Source: Rhizobiales bacterium Ga0077537 (GTDB lineage: Bacteria; Pseudomonadota; Alphaproteobacteria; Rhizobiales; Hyphomicrobiaceae). From it: a DNA stretch of 64,000 nt. Location of the stretch: NCBI GenBank assembly GCA_001464955.1, contig LNEM01000023.1:62001-126000 (forward strand), written 5' to 3'. Every line of letters starts with the position of its first letter. The stretch's first letter is position 1. The notes beneath the pieces were generated by a model, which ran no database searches, had not been told where the DNA came from, and saw only the letters and a list, made by a program, of their open reading frames with translations. Both the position numbers and the translations under genes were made by a program. Positions 27,639 through 37,249 of this stretch are shown piece by piece.

Positions 27639-28109
27639 ATGCGCAAGCGCCTCCGTCAACACTTTTGGTCGGCCGACGGCGATCCCGGACCATTTGCCTG
27701 GTTGCTGGCGGCGATCAGCATCGTTCTGCCGATCTTCGGGCTCATTCTGTGCCTCATCGGCGGCGCCCGCATCATGCAGGACCAGGAGCATGGCTGGCTG
27801 ATGCTGGCTGTCGGCGCCACGGCCATCGCCCTCGATATCGTCATCGACTTCGTCTGGGCCCATCCGGGCGTCAGCGAGAGCGACGAGCCCGAACTCAATC
27901 GGCGCGGCGCGCAGCTCGCCGGTCGCCTCGCGCGCGTCGCTGAGCCCATAGCGAACGGCACCGGCCGCATCCGGGTGGGCGACACGGTCTGGACCGCGGA
28001 AGGCCCCGATTGCCCGCGCGGAACCACCGTCCGCATCGTTTCCACCCGCGCCAACACGCTGATCGTAGAGCTTGTCGCAGACCGGGACGCCCCACCGTCG
28101 GCCCGTTGA
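27639..28109 (+). CDS. Second NfeD-like membrane protein
   Basis: 156 residues. Two transmembrane helices (PFAWLLAAISIVLPIFGLILCL and HGWLMLAVGATAIALDIVIDF) precede an OB-fold domain closely parallel to the gene just upstream (AELNRRGAQLAGR-like segment, GRIRVGDTVWTAEGP). It is probably an old tandem duplicate of the first NfeD-like gene; the membrane parts have diverged much more than the OB domains. Same strand, 99 bases downstream. Confidence 0.8.
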   Translation: MRKRLRQHFWSADGDPGPFAWLLAAISIVLPIFGLILCLIGGARIMQDQEHGWLMLAVGATAIALDIVIDFVWAHPGVSESDEPELNRRGAQLAGRLARVAEPIANGTGRIRVGDTVWTAEGPDCPRGTTVRIVSTRANTLIVELVADRDAPPSAR

Positions 28110-28161
28110 CGCCAAATTCACCAAGCCGAGAGACTTGCGGTCGCAGCCGTCACAACGTAAA

Positions 28162-28190
28162 TTGATCATCGTTCAGTTCTGTGCTACAAG
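28162..28190 (+). promoter_or_regulatory. Predicted sigma70-type promoter
   Basis: TTGATC at 28162-28167, a 17-base spacer, and TACAAG at 28185-28190. Transcription would begin about 28197, exactly at the ATG of the following small reading frame, so that frame would be leaderless. The same -10 hexamer, TACAAG, occurs in the promoter proposed for the ribosomal operon at 52076. The transcript could equally serve the acyltransferase gene at 28467 with a ~270-base leader. Confidence 0.45.
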
Positions 28191-28196
28191 ACCACC

Positions 28197-28382
28197 ATGA
28201 CAAGTCTCACCGACAAGGGATGGTTTCCGATGCTCAGGCGGTTCTATGACGTTCTGCTGGCGCGCCTCCTCGGGCCACTCGCCACGGTCTCCGACCTCGC
28301 CATGGACGACGAATGGTTGCTGGCGATGCCGGCCTGCGAGGCTTCGGGAGGCAGACGCCCGTATTCGGCCACGATGCCGTAA
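28197..28382 (+). CDS. Small hypothetical ORF (possible leaderless gene or leader peptide)
   Basis: 61 codons beginning with ATG at the predicted transcription start. No Shine-Dalgarno sequence would exist on the transcript. The predicted peptide has a hydrophobic centre (FYDVLLARLLGPLATVSDLAM) and no recognised domain. It ends 84 bases before the acyltransferase/acyl-ACP synthetase gene. It could be a real small protein, a regulatory leader peptide or chance. The whole 357-base gap (28110-28466) holds nothing else that I recognise. Confidence 0.3.
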   Translation: MTSLTDKGWFPMLRRFYDVLLARLLGPLATVSDLAMDDEWLLAMPACEASGGRRPYSATMP

Positions 28383-28466
28383 TTGTTTACGTTGTCTCGA
28401 TAAAAATCGATCCGACACAGTGATTTAACCTGGACGCCGAACCCGGCGTCGACCCGCGAGGCGGTT

Positions 28467-31400
28467 ATGCTGACCACACTGATGAGATCGCGCCGCTTTG
28501 CGCCGCTCTTCTGGTGCCAGTTCTTCTCGGCACTGAACGACAACTTCTTGAAGACGGCTCTCGGCCTGCTGGTGCTCTACAAGCTCGGCGCCGAGCACGG
28601 CGCGGCCCTGGTGACCCTGGCGACCGCCGTCTTCATGGCACCGTTCTTCTTCCTCTCGGCGCTCGGCGGCGAGATCGCCGACAAGCACGACAAGGCGCGG
28701 ATCGCGGAGCGGGTGAAACGCGCGGAACTGGCCGTCGCCGTCATCGCCGGCGCCGGGTTCATGCTGGAATCGGTGCCGGTCCTCTTCATTGCCCTCGGCC
28801 TCTATGGCGTCATCGGCGCCCTGTTCGGCCCGATCAAGTACGGCATCCTGCCGGACCACCTCTCGACCGAGGAACTGACCGCCGGCAACGCGCTGGTCGA
28901 AGGCGGCACGTTCCTCGCCATCCTCGGCGGCGCGATTGCGGCCGGATACGTCATCGGCGAGCGGATCGACGCTTCGATCATCGCCATCATCACATTCGCG
29001 CTGGCCGTCGCGTGCTGGCTGTCGGCCCGCATGATCCCCGCCACCAATGCCGGCGCGCCGGACCTGCCGATCACGCGCAACCCGCTCGCATCGACCTTTC
29101 GCCTGCTGGGCGAGTTGAAGGCCGATCGCCGCCTTTGGATCGGCGGCCAGATCGTCTCGTGGTTCTGGCTCGTCGGGGCCGTCGCACTGTCGCTGCTGCC
29201 GACACTGATCAAGGATCGCCTCGGCGGTACGGAAGGCGTCGTGACGCTGGCCATGATGGCATTCACGATCGGCATCGCGCTCGGCTCGCTCGTCGCAGCG
29301 CGCGCCAGCCACCACCGCCCGAACCTCGCGCTCGTGCCCGTCGGTGCGCTGCTGATGGCGGCATTTTCGGCCAAGCTCGCCTATCTCGTCTGGACCACCC
29401 CACCGCCCGCAGCCCCGATCGGCGCCACCGAATTTCTCGCGAGCCTCTCGGGCTGGCCGCTCCTCGCGGGCCTCCTCGGCCTCGCATTCGCAGGCGGCCT
29501 CTATATCGTCCCCTCGTTCGCCGCCGTACAGGCCTGGGCCGCCCCCGAACGCCGCGCACGCTCGGTCGCCGCCGTGAACATTCTCAACGCCGCCTACATG
29601 ACCGTATCGGGGCTCGCCGTCGCGCTGCTGCAGGCCCAGGGCGTCGGTCTCGACACGCTGTTCCTCGGCCTCGCCGTCGGCAACCTCGTGGTCACGGCGC
29701 TGGTGCTGTGGGCCTGGGGCCGCGACGGCGTGCAGGATCTCGCCCGCTTCGTCTTTCAGGTGTTTCTTCGGCTCGAAGTGAAGGGCCTCGAGAACCTGCC
29801 GCCCGCAGGCGAGCGCACCATCATCGCGCCAAACCACCTGAGCCTGCTCGACGGCCCCATCATGCATGCTGTCCTGCCCGGCCACGCGGCCTTCGCCATC
29901 GACACCGGCATGGCCGCCAAGTCCTGGGTGAAGCCGTTCCTGAAGCTGATCAACTACTTCACTCTCGATCCGACGAAGCCGCTGGCGACACGGTCACTGG
30001 TCAACATCGTCAAGAGCGGGCGCACCATCGTGATCTTTCCGGAAGGCCGCCTGACGGTGACCGGCGGACTGATGAAGGTCTACGACGGCACGGCGATGAT
30101 CGCTGACAAGGCCGACGCCTGGGTGGTACCGGTTCGCATCGAGGGCCCGCAGCGCTCCAGCTTCAGCTACATGCGCCCGACGCAGATCCGCAAGGCCTGG
30201 TTCCCGAAGACGACGGTGACCATCCTGCCCCCGCGCAAGCTCAGCCTCGATGCCGGCCTCAAGGGCAAGGCACGGCGCCAGGCAGCCGGGGCACGCCTGC
30301 AGGACATCATGGTCGACACCGCCGTCGAGACCGCCCGCATCGACCAGACGCTCTTCTCTGCGCTGGTCGAGGCGAAGGCTATCCGCGCGACGGGCAAGTC
30401 TCCGGCCGTCGAGGACGCCCTCGGCACGCGCCTCTCTTACGGCAAGCTGATTCTCGGAGCGCAGGTGCTCGCCGAAAAGCTCGCGCCCATGGCGGAGGAA
30501 GGCAAAGCGGTCGGCGTGCTGCTGCCGAACTCGGCCGGCGTGGCGGTGACGTTCTTCGCGCTGCACGCCGCCGGCCGTGTCCCGGCGATGCTGAACTTTA
30601 CGGCCGGCGCCCAGAACGTCGTCTCGGCCTGCAAGGCGGCGGAGGTGCGCGTCGTGCTCACGTCGCGCGCCTTCGTCGAGCGCGGGCACCTGATGCCGCT
30701 CATCGAACGCCTCGAGGTCGCAGGCCTCGACGTCCGCTATCTCGAAGACGTGCGCGCCACCATCGGCCTCGTGGACAAGCTCCGCGCGCTGCTTCGCGGC
30801 AGCCGTCCCCTCGCGCATCGCGACGCCAACGATCCCGCCGTCGTGCTGTTCACCTCCGGCTCGGAAGGCACGCCGAAGGGCGTCGTCCTCTCCCATCGCA
30901 ATCTGCTGGCGAATGCGGCCCAGAGCCTCGCGCGCATCGCGGCCGACGGCGAAGACAAGGTCTTCAACGTGCTACCCGTGTTCCACTCGTTCGGTCTGAC
31001 GGGCGGCCTCGTGATGCCGCTGGTCGGTGGCATCCCTGTCTATCTCTATCCCTCACCGCTGCACTACCGGATCGTGCCGGAACTGGTCTACCAGACCAAC
31101 GCCACCATCCTGTTCGGCACCGATACGTTCCTCGCCGGCTACGCCCGGACGGCCCACCCCTACGACTTCCACAACGTGCGCATGATCATGGCCGGCGCCG
31201 AGGCGGTGAAGGAGCGCACGCGTCAGGTCTACATGGAGCGCTTCGGTGTGCGCATCCTCGAAGGCTATGGCGTCACGGAAACGGCGCCGGTCCTTGCGAT
31301 CAACACCCCGCTCGCCAACCGGCCGGGCACGGTCGGCCGCCTGTCGCCCCTCATGAAGGCGCGCCTCGATACGGTCCCGGGCATCGACGAGGGCGGCCGC

Positions 31401-31919
31401 CTCTACGTGTCCGGCCCCAACGTGATGCTGGGCTACTATCGGACCGAGAATCCGGGTGTGCTCGAGCCACCGGCGGACGGCTGGCACGATACCGGCGACA
31501 TCGTCACCATCGACGCCGACGGCTATATCCGCATCAAGGGCCGCGCCAAGCGCTTCGCGAAGATCGGTGGCGAGATGGTCTCGCTGTCGGCAGTAGAGGC
31601 GATGGCTGCCGGCCTTTGGCCTCAGGCGCTGTCCGTGGTCGTATCGCAGCCCGATTCACGGAAGGGAGAGCGGCTCGTCCTGATAACCGAGCAGAAGACG
31701 GCGACCCGCGGCGAGGTGCTGCGACATGCACGCATCGTGGGCGTCAGCGAACTGGCGGTACCGGCCGACATCCTGATCGTGGATCGGGTGCCGCTCCTTG
31801 GCTCCGGCAAGGCCGACTATCAGGCGGCTTCGGCTCTGGCTGCGGCACGGACGGCGCTCCGGTCCGATACGGCCGATACGACCGAACCCGAGGACGGCCA
31901 CAACGAAGCCGCCGCCTGA
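28467..31919 (+). CDS. LplT-like MFS / PlsC acyltransferase / acyl-ACP synthetase three-domain fusion
   Basis: 1150 residues. About 1-420 is a 12-helix lysophospholipid transporter-like MFS domain (FFSALNDNFLKTALGLLVLY). About 430-620 is a PlsC acyltransferase with NHLSLLD (HX4D, ~454) and PEGRL. About 640-1150 is an AMP-forming acyl ligase with FTSGSEGTPKGVV (~795), GYGVTETAP and a C-terminal lysine-bearing SGKADY region. The set corresponds to E. coli LplT plus Aas on one chain: import of lysophospholipid, acyl-ACP formation and re-acylation to phospholipid at the inner membrane. Such fusions are known in proteobacteria. Confidence 0.92.
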   Translation: MLTTLMRSRRFAPLFWCQFFSALNDNFLKTALGLLVLYKLGAEHGAALVTLATAVFMAPFFFLSALGGEIADKHDKARIAERVKRAELAVAVIAGAGFMLESVPVLFIALGLYGVIGALFGPIKYGILPDHLSTEELTAGNALVEGGTFLAILGGAIAAGYVIGERIDASIIAIITFALAVACWLSARMIPATNAGAPDLPITRNPLASTFRLLGELKADRRLWIGGQIVSWFWLVGAVALSLLPTLIKDRLGGTEGVVTLAMMAFTIGIALGSLVAARASHHRPNLALVPVGALLMAAFSAKLAYLVWTTPPPAAPIGATEFLASLSGWPLLAGLLGLAFAGGLYIVPSFAAVQAWAAPERRARSVAAVNILNAAYMTVSGLAVALLQAQGVGLDTLFLGLAVGNLVVTALVLWAWGRDGVQDLARFVFQVFLRLEVKGLENLPPAGERTIIAPNHLSLLDGPIMHAVLPGHAAFAIDTGMAAKSWVKPFLKLINYFTLDPTKPLATRSLVNIVKSGRTIVIFPEGRLTVTGGLMKVYDGTAMIADKADAWVVPVRIEGPQRSSFSYMRPTQIRKAWFPKTTVTILPPRKLSLDAGLKGKARRQAAGARLQDIMVDTAVETARIDQTLFSALVEAKAIRATGKSPAVEDALGTRLSYGKLILGAQVLAEKLAPMAEEGKAVGVLLPNSAGVAVTFFALHAAGRVPAMLNFTAGAQNVVSACKAAEVRVVLTSRAFVERGHLMPLIERLEVAGLDVRYLEDVRATIGLVDKLRALLRGSRPLAHRDANDPAVVLFTSGSEGTPKGVVLSHRNLLANAAQSLARIAADGEDKVFNVLPVFHSFGLTGGLVMPLVGGIPVYLYPSPLHYRIVPELVYQTNATILFGTDTFLAGYARTAHPYDFHNVRMIMAGAEAVKERTRQVYMERFGVRILEGYGVTETAPVLAINTPLANRPGTVGRLSPLMKARLDTVPGIDEGGRLYVSGPNVMLGYYRTENPGVLEPPADGWHDTGDIVTIDADGYIRIKGRAKRFAKIGGEMVSLSAVEAMAAGLWPQALSVVVSQPDSRKGERLVLITEQKTATRGEVLRHARIVGVSELAVPADILIVDRVPLLGSGKADYQAASALAAARTALRSDTADTTEPEDGHNEAAA

Positions 31920-31924
31920 CCGGT

Positions 31925-32221
31925 TCAGGGAACGCTGATCTCGTCCGTGAGGAGGGCGAGATCGGCATCGGCGGCGCGAAGCAGGGCGGCTGCTTCGCAC
32001 TGCAACGCAACGATCAGACGCCCGCTCGCAAGGACGCTCGCTGCGTCACCCGGGAGATCGCGCGCCGGGCCGGGGTCTTCGTTGAGAAAGCGCTCCATCA
32101 CTGGCGCTGCACTGGACGCACGCGCGATCATCAGGCCGACAGCAGGAGCCGTGAAGGCGACGAGGCTGCTGCCGTGCGCGACACCCGCCACGTCGAGGCT
32201 TTGAGATCCGTCGAGAACCAT
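31925..32221 (-). CDS. Small hypothetical protein
   Basis: 98 residues, convergent with the acyltransferase gene (5-base gap between stops). The ATG at 32221 is preceded on the minus strand by AGGAGG at a 7-base spacing, an excellent ribosome-binding site and the main support for the gene. The sequence is mildly hydrophobic and acidic, without cysteine pairs or a known motif (VMERFLNEDPG, LIVALQCEAAALLRAADAD). I do not recognise it. It shares the strand with spoVR downstream. Confidence 0.5.
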   Translation of the reverse strand: MVLDGSQSLDVAGVAHGSSLVAFTAPAVGLMIARASSAAPVMERFLNEDPGPARDLPGDAASVLASGRLIVALQCEAAALLRAADADLALLTDEISVP

Positions 32222-32337
32222 GCACTGGCCTCCTGCCGGGTTTCACCGAGCCGCCGCGAATCGGCAGTCGGCAAGACGAGGCTGAAGGTCCAATCCCTAA
32301 CGACAGGTTAACGGCCTGCGCGGCGCTGCGATGTCGC

Positions 32338-33876
32338 CTAGGGCAGCGGCAGCGTCTCGTGCTCCTTGAGTTTCCGTCCGGTCCCGGCCTCGACCTCGAC
32401 CAGCCGCACCCGATAGCCCCACAGCCGCGCGACGTGCATCAGCGTGCGATCGGTCTCTTCCTTGTCGAGCACGATGCCATCTCGCACGTGATGCGTGAGG
32501 ACGAGGCGCCGGCTGCCCGAGAGATCCGCGTCGGTGACCTGGATGTCCGGGTCCTGCGTCGAGACGTCGTACTGCCGGGCCAGCATGCGGCGCACCTTGC
32601 GATAGCCCTGCTCGTCGTGGATAGCCTCGACGCGCATCGCGGGATTGTCCGAGTCGTTACGCAGATGGAAGAGCCGCATGTCGCGCATCACTTTCGGCGA
32701 CAGGAATTGCAGGATGAAGCTCTCGTCACGGAAATCCGCCCAGGCCTGCCGCAGGGTTCCCATCGGGTCCTGGTTGCCGGCGAAATCGGGGAACCAGCGC
32801 ATGTCCTCGTCGGTCGGCTCGAGGCAGATGCGCTTGATGTCGCGCATCATGGCATAGCCGAGCGCATAGGGATTGAGGCCGCTGTAGTTGCGATCGTTGA
32901 AGCCGGGCTGATAGACGACAGCGGCGTGCATGTGCGCGAACTCGAGCATGGAGCCTTCGGTGACGAGCCCCTTCTCGTACATCCGGTTCATGATCTCGTA
33001 GTGGACGAAGGTGGCGCAGCCTTCGTTCATGACCTTGGTCTGGCGCTGCGGATAGAAATACTGCGCCAGCACCCGAACGATGCGGATCAGCTCCCGCTTC
33101 CAGCCTTCGAGCTTCGGCGCGTGCTTCTCGAGGAAATAGAGGATGTTCTCTTCGGGCAGTAACAAGGCCCGCTGCTCGGCCCGGTTCTCGTCGGGCCGCT
33201 CCTCTTTCTTCTCGGCCTTGTTCGGCAGCGTCCGCCAGATCTCGTTGTAGATCTCGATCTCGTAGTCGCGCCGCGCCTGCTCCCGCTCCCGCTCGCGTCG
33301 CGGATCGAACTTGCGCCGAGCCCCCGCGGTACGGCTGACGCCCTGGTTCATCAGCGCGTGTGCGGCATCGAGCACCGCCTCCACCTGGGCAAGCCCGAAC
33401 CGCTCCTCGCATTCGGAGACGAAGCGCTTGGCGAATGCCATGTACTCGAGGATGGCGTCGGCCTGCGTCCATTGCCGGAACAGGTAGTTGTTCTTGAAGA
33501 AGTGATTGTGCCCCATGGCCGCGTGCGCCATCACGAGGCACTGCATCGTCATGGAATTCTCTTCCATGATGTAGTTGATGCATGGGTCCGAGTTGATCAC
33601 GATCTCGAAAGCGAGCGAGCGCGCGCCCTTGCGATACATCATCTCGTCGCGCGCGAAGCGCTTTCCGAACGACCAGTGCCGGTACATCAGCGGCATGCCG
33701 ATCGACGAGTAGGCATCGAGCATCTGCTCGGCCGTGATCACCTCGATCTGGTTCTTGTAGAGACTGAGACCCATCTCGCCGACGCCGATTTCCTCGATGG
33801 CGTCGTAGGTCCGGCCGATCAGCTCGAAGTCCCACTCCGGTCCGTCGAAGAGGGGCTTGTTGGGAACCGCCGTCAT
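32338..33876 (-). CDS. spoVR: SpoVR family protein
   Basis: 512 residues from the ATG at 33876, preceded by GAGGAG. The sequence is very close in type to E. coli YcgB/SpoVR: WDFELIGRTYDAIEEIG, HWSFGKRF, PCINYIMEENSMTMQ, GHNHFFKNNYLF and NEGCATFVHYEIMNRMYEKGL. The biochemical role is not established. The gene consistently accompanies PrkA and YeaH, as here, where all three follow in order on the minus strand with 14 bases between yeaH and spoVR. Associated with stationary phase, nitrogen starvation or stress in proteobacteria and spore formation in Bacillus. Confidence 0.95.
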   Translation of the reverse strand: MTAVPNKPLFDGPEWDFELIGRTYDAIEEIGVGEMGLSLYKNQIEVITAEQMLDAYSSIGMPLMYRHWSFGKRFARDEMMYRKGARSLAFEIVINSDPCINYIMEENSMTMQCLVMAHAAMGHNHFFKNNYLFRQWTQADAILEYMAFAKRFVSECEERFGLAQVEAVLDAAHALMNQGVSRTAGARRKFDPRREREREQARRDYEIEIYNEIWRTLPNKAEKKEERPDENRAEQRALLLPEENILYFLEKHAPKLEGWKRELIRIVRVLAQYFYPQRQTKVMNEGCATFVHYEIMNRMYEKGLVTEGSMLEFAHMHAAVVYQPGFNDRNYSGLNPYALGYAMMRDIKRICLEPTDEDMRWFPDFAGNQDPMGTLRQAWADFRDESFILQFLSPKVMRDMRLFHLRNDSDNPAMRVEAIHDEQGYRKVRRMLARQYDVSTQDPDIQVTDADLSGSRRLVLTHHVRDGIVLDKEETDRTLMHVARLWGYRVRLVEVEAGTGRKLKEHETLPLP

Positions 33877-33890
33877 GCTGCGGGATCTCC

Positions 33891-35165
33891 TCAGGCGCCG
33901 GCCGAGCTGGAAAACAGCTCGTGAAAGACGGGAAAGATCTCGCCGGGGTTGGTGACGCGCCGCATGGCGAAATGCGAGTGCCGTTGCGCCAGCTCGGAGA
34001 ACCCACTCCACGCGACCGTCTCACCAGGCCCCGAGTGCTCCGACACCTCGATGTAGGCGTAGTACTGGCAGGCCGGCAGCAGGTTGTTCTCTGCGAGGTC
34101 GATGCAGCGCCCCATGTCGTCCGGGATGTTGTCACCGTCGGACGCCTGCGCGGCATAGATGTTCCAGTCCGCCGGCGAGTACCGCTCCCGCACGATACGA
34201 TCCATTTCCTCGAGCGCCGTCGAAATGACGGTGCCTCCCGTCTCCACACCCCGGAAGAACGTCTCCTCGTCGACTTCGGCGGCGGTCGACGTATGCCGGA
34301 TGAACACGACGTGGACCTGCTTGTAGTGCCGCGACAGGAACACGTGCAGCAGCATGAAGAAGCGCTTCGCGAGATCCTTGAGGTTCTCGGTCATCGATGC
34401 CGACGCGTCCATCATGCAGAACATGACGGCCTGCGTGGTCGGCCGCGGCACGCGATCGAACCGGTTGAACTGGAGATCGATGGGGTCGACATAGGCGATC
34501 GTCTTGCGCAGCCGGATGGCGTGCTCGAGCCGCGCGCGAAGCTCGGCGATGAGGGGCTCGTTGCGCGGCATCTCGGCCTCGAGCCGCGCGATCTCCTCCT
34601 CGAGTGCCCTGACCTCTTCGGTCTTCGGCCGCTTCAGGGCGATGCGGCGTGCCAGCGAGCGCCTGAGGGTCCGCACCCGGGCAAGCTTGGCGGGGGGACC
34701 ATCCGATGTGTAGCCGGCCCGATGTGGCAGCGGGTTCTTGATGTCCTTCAGCCGATTCTTGACGAGGTTCGGCAGCTTGAGATCCTCGAAGAACAGGTCG
34801 AGGAATTCTTCCTTGGAAAGCGTGAAGACGAAATCGTCCTCGCCACCACCATCGGCGCTCGCCTTGCCACCTTTGCCGCCGCCACCACCCTGCGGCTTCG
34901 GGATCATGTCGCCGGCCTTGTAGTCCTGGTTGCCCGGCAGGACATAGTCGCGGATGCCACCGTCGCGACCATGATTGAACGACGGCTCGCGCACGCTCTT
35001 GGAGCGGATCTTGATCTGCTCCGAGCCCTCTACACCGGACACCTTGCGCTTCTTGAGCGCATCTCTCACGGCGTCCCGGATGTCCGCCTTGGCGCGGCGA
35101 ACGAAGCGCTGTCGGTTTCCCAGCGACTTCGACTTCGGATTGAGGCGGCGGTCGACGATGTTCAT
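33891..35165 (-). CDS. yeaH: YeaH/YhbH family protein (DUF444)
   Basis: 424 residues. The N-terminus MNIVDRRLNPKSKSLGNRQRFVRRAK is the DUF444 start. A glycine-rich low-complexity insert (PQGGGGGKGGK) follows near residue 95. The C-terminal half holds a von Willebrand A-like fold with the MIDAS-type sequence MMDASASM. DUF444 proteins are thought to be partners or substrates of the PrkA kinase. Middle gene of the prkA-yeaH-spoVR group, 134 bases after prkA. Confidence 0.95.
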   Translation of the reverse strand: MNIVDRRLNPKSKSLGNRQRFVRRAKADIRDAVRDALKKRKVSGVEGSEQIKIRSKSVREPSFNHGRDGGIRDYVLPGNQDYKAGDMIPKPQGGGGGKGGKASADGGGEDDFVFTLSKEEFLDLFFEDLKLPNLVKNRLKDIKNPLPHRAGYTSDGPPAKLARVRTLRRSLARRIALKRPKTEEVRALEEEIARLEAEMPRNEPLIAELRARLEHAIRLRKTIAYVDPIDLQFNRFDRVPRPTTQAVMFCMMDASASMTENLKDLAKRFFMLLHVFLSRHYKQVHVVFIRHTSTAAEVDEETFFRGVETGGTVISTALEEMDRIVRERYSPADWNIYAAQASDGDNIPDDMGRCIDLAENNLLPACQYYAYIEVSEHSGPGETVAWSGFSELAQRHSHFAMRRVTNPGEIFPVFHELFSSSAGA

Positions 35166-35299
35166 GGAAAGGGAAGCTCCGCTCTGCGAGGGAGTAGGCA
35201 GCCGGCGTCAGCGATGGCGTAACACGTGACCTGGGTCCGGCAACAGGACCCCGTTCGATGGGACCCTGTCGCCGGCTGCCAGACGCCGGCGGGCATGCA

Positions 35300-37249
35300 T
35301 CAGCCGGCCTTTTTCACCCGCATGTACCATTCGACGAGCCGTCGCACCTGCCGCTGAGTATAGCCTCGCGACACCATCCGCTCGACGAAATCGTGATGCT
35401 TCCGCTCGGCGTCCGAGTCCTTCTTTGCCCCGAACGAAATCACCGGCAGCAGATCTTCGACCTGGCTGAACATGCGCCGCTCGATGACGTCGCGGATCTT
35501 CTCATAGCTCGTCCAGTCGGGGTTCTTGCCGCCGTTCCGCGCCCGCGCCCGAAGCGAGAACTTCACCACCTCGTAACGGAAGTCCTTCGGATTCGCGATG
35601 CCGGCCGGTTTCTCGATCTTCGACAACTCCTGGTCGAGAAGCTCGCGGCTCATCAGCTGGCCGGTATCAGAATCCTTGAAGTCGTGATCCTCGATCCATG
35701 CGTCCGCGTAGGCCACGTAACGGTCGAACAGGTTCTGCCCGTAGTCGTTGTAGCTCTCGAGATAGGCTTTCTGGATCTCGTTGCCGACGAACTCGGCGTA
35801 ACGCGGTGCGAGTTCTTCCTTGATGAACTCGAGATAACGGCTCTCGGTCTCCTCCGGCATCTGCTCGCGCTTGATCGCCTGCTCGAGGACGAACATGAGG
35901 TGCACCGGATCGGCGCCGATCTCGTGACTGTCGTAGTTGAAGGTTTCCGAGAGGATCTTGTAGGCGAAGCGGGTCGAGGCGCCGTCCATGCCTTCGGTGA
36001 CGCCGGCCGCGTCACGGTACTCCTGCATGGTCCGCGCCTGAGGGTCGGTGTCCTTCAGGCTCTCGCCGTTATAGACCCGCATCTTCGAGTAGAGCTGCGA
36101 GTTCTCATGCTCCTTGAGGCGCGACAGAACCGAGAACTGCGCCAGCATGTCGAGCGTGCCCGGCGCACACGAGGCGTTGGCGAGTTCGGACGACTGCAGC
36201 AGCTTCTCGTAGATCCGGCGCTCTTCCTCGACGCGCAGGCAGTACGGGACCTTGATCACGCAGATCCGGTCGAGGAAGGCTTCGTTGGTGCGATTGGCCC
36301 GGAACGACGACCACTCGCTCTCGTTCGAGTGGGCGACGATGATCCCTTGATACGGCAGCGCGCCCACGTTCTCCGTACCGACATAGGTGCGATCCTGCGT
36401 CGCCGTGAGCAACGGATGCAGCATCTTCAGCGGCGCCTTGAACATCTCGACGAACTCGAGAAGCCCCTGCGTCGTGCGGTTGAGACCGCCCGAGTAGGAA
36501 TAGGCGTCCGCATCGTTCTGGCCGAAATGCTCGAGCCGCCGGATGTCGACCTTGCCGACGAGGGCCGAGATGTCCTGGTTGTTCTCGTCGCCCGGCTCGG
36601 TCTTGGCGACGCAGATCTGGCGAAGCTTCGACGGGTAGATCTTGGCGACGGTGAACTTGGAGATGTCACCACCGAACTCGTCGAGCCGCTTGACGGCCCA
36701 AGGGCTGATGAAGCCGGTGAGCGCCCGACGCGGAATGGCGTAGGTCTCTTCGAGCATGGACCCCATGGTGTCGGGATTGAACAGCCCGAGCGGGCTCTCG
36801 AAGATCGGGCTCATTTCGTCGCCCGCCTGGAGCACGTAGATCGGGCACTTTTCCATCAGGTCCTTGAGCCGCTCGGCGAGCGAGGACTTGCCGCCGCCGA
36901 CCGGTCCGAGAAGGTAGAGGATCTGCTTGCGCTCCTCGAGCCCCTGTGCGGCATGCCGGAAGTAGCCGACGATGCGCTCGATCGTCTCTTCGAGACCGTA
37001 GAAATCCTTGAAGGCCGGGTAGACCTTGATGGTTCGATTGAGAAAGATGCGGCCCAGTCGCTGCTCGTCCGCGGTATTGACCACCCTCGGCTCGCCGATA
37101 GCCGCCAGCATGCGCTCCGCAGCAGTTGCGTACATCGTCGGGTCCTTTTTGCACCCTTCGAGATACTCGCGGATCGACATGACGACCTGCTTTTGCCGGT
37201 CGTAGGCCTGAGAATAAAGGTCGAAGATCTCGCTGCCCGTCGTCGCCAT
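35300..37249 (-). CDS. prkA: PrkA family AAA+ serine protein kinase
   Basis: 649 residues, the usual length of PrkA/YeaG. Near residue 105 is the Walker A LLGPVGGGKSSLAERLK, followed by the AAA PrkA core (GVIVAHSNESEW-type segment IIVAHSNESEW). The C-terminal half is the PrkA kinase domain (EEELLDRYVAYADAWI-like segment NLFDRYVAYADAWIEDHDF). First gene of the conserved stress-linked operon with yeaH and spoVR on the minus strand. The 650-base region upstream must hold the promoter. Regulation by nitrogen or stationary-phase signals is known for the E. coli homologue. Confidence 0.95.
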   Translation of the reverse strand: MATTGSEIFDLYSQAYDRQKQVVMSIREYLEGCKKDPTMYATAAERMLAAIGEPRVVNTADEQRLGRIFLNRTIKVYPAFKDFYGLEETIERIVGYFRHAAQGLEERKQILYLLGPVGGGKSSLAERLKDLMEKCPIYVLQAGDEMSPIFESPLGLFNPDTMGSMLEETYAIPRRALTGFISPWAVKRLDEFGGDISKFTVAKIYPSKLRQICVAKTEPGDENNQDISALVGKVDIRRLEHFGQNDADAYSYSGGLNRTTQGLLEFVEMFKAPLKMLHPLLTATQDRTYVGTENVGALPYQGIIVAHSNESEWSSFRANRTNEAFLDRICVIKVPYCLRVEEERRIYEKLLQSSELANASCAPGTLDMLAQFSVLSRLKEHENSQLYSKMRVYNGESLKDTDPQARTMQEYRDAAGVTEGMDGASTRFAYKILSETFNYDSHEIGADPVHLMFVLEQAIKREQMPEETESRYLEFIKEELAPRYAEFVGNEIQKAYLESYNDYGQNLFDRYVAYADAWIEDHDFKDSDTGQLMSRELLDQELSKIEKPAGIANPKDFRYEVVKFSLRARARNGGKNPDWTSYEKIRDVIERRMFSQVEDLLPVISFGAKKDSDAERKHHDFVERMVSRGYTQRQVRRLVEWYMRVKKAG

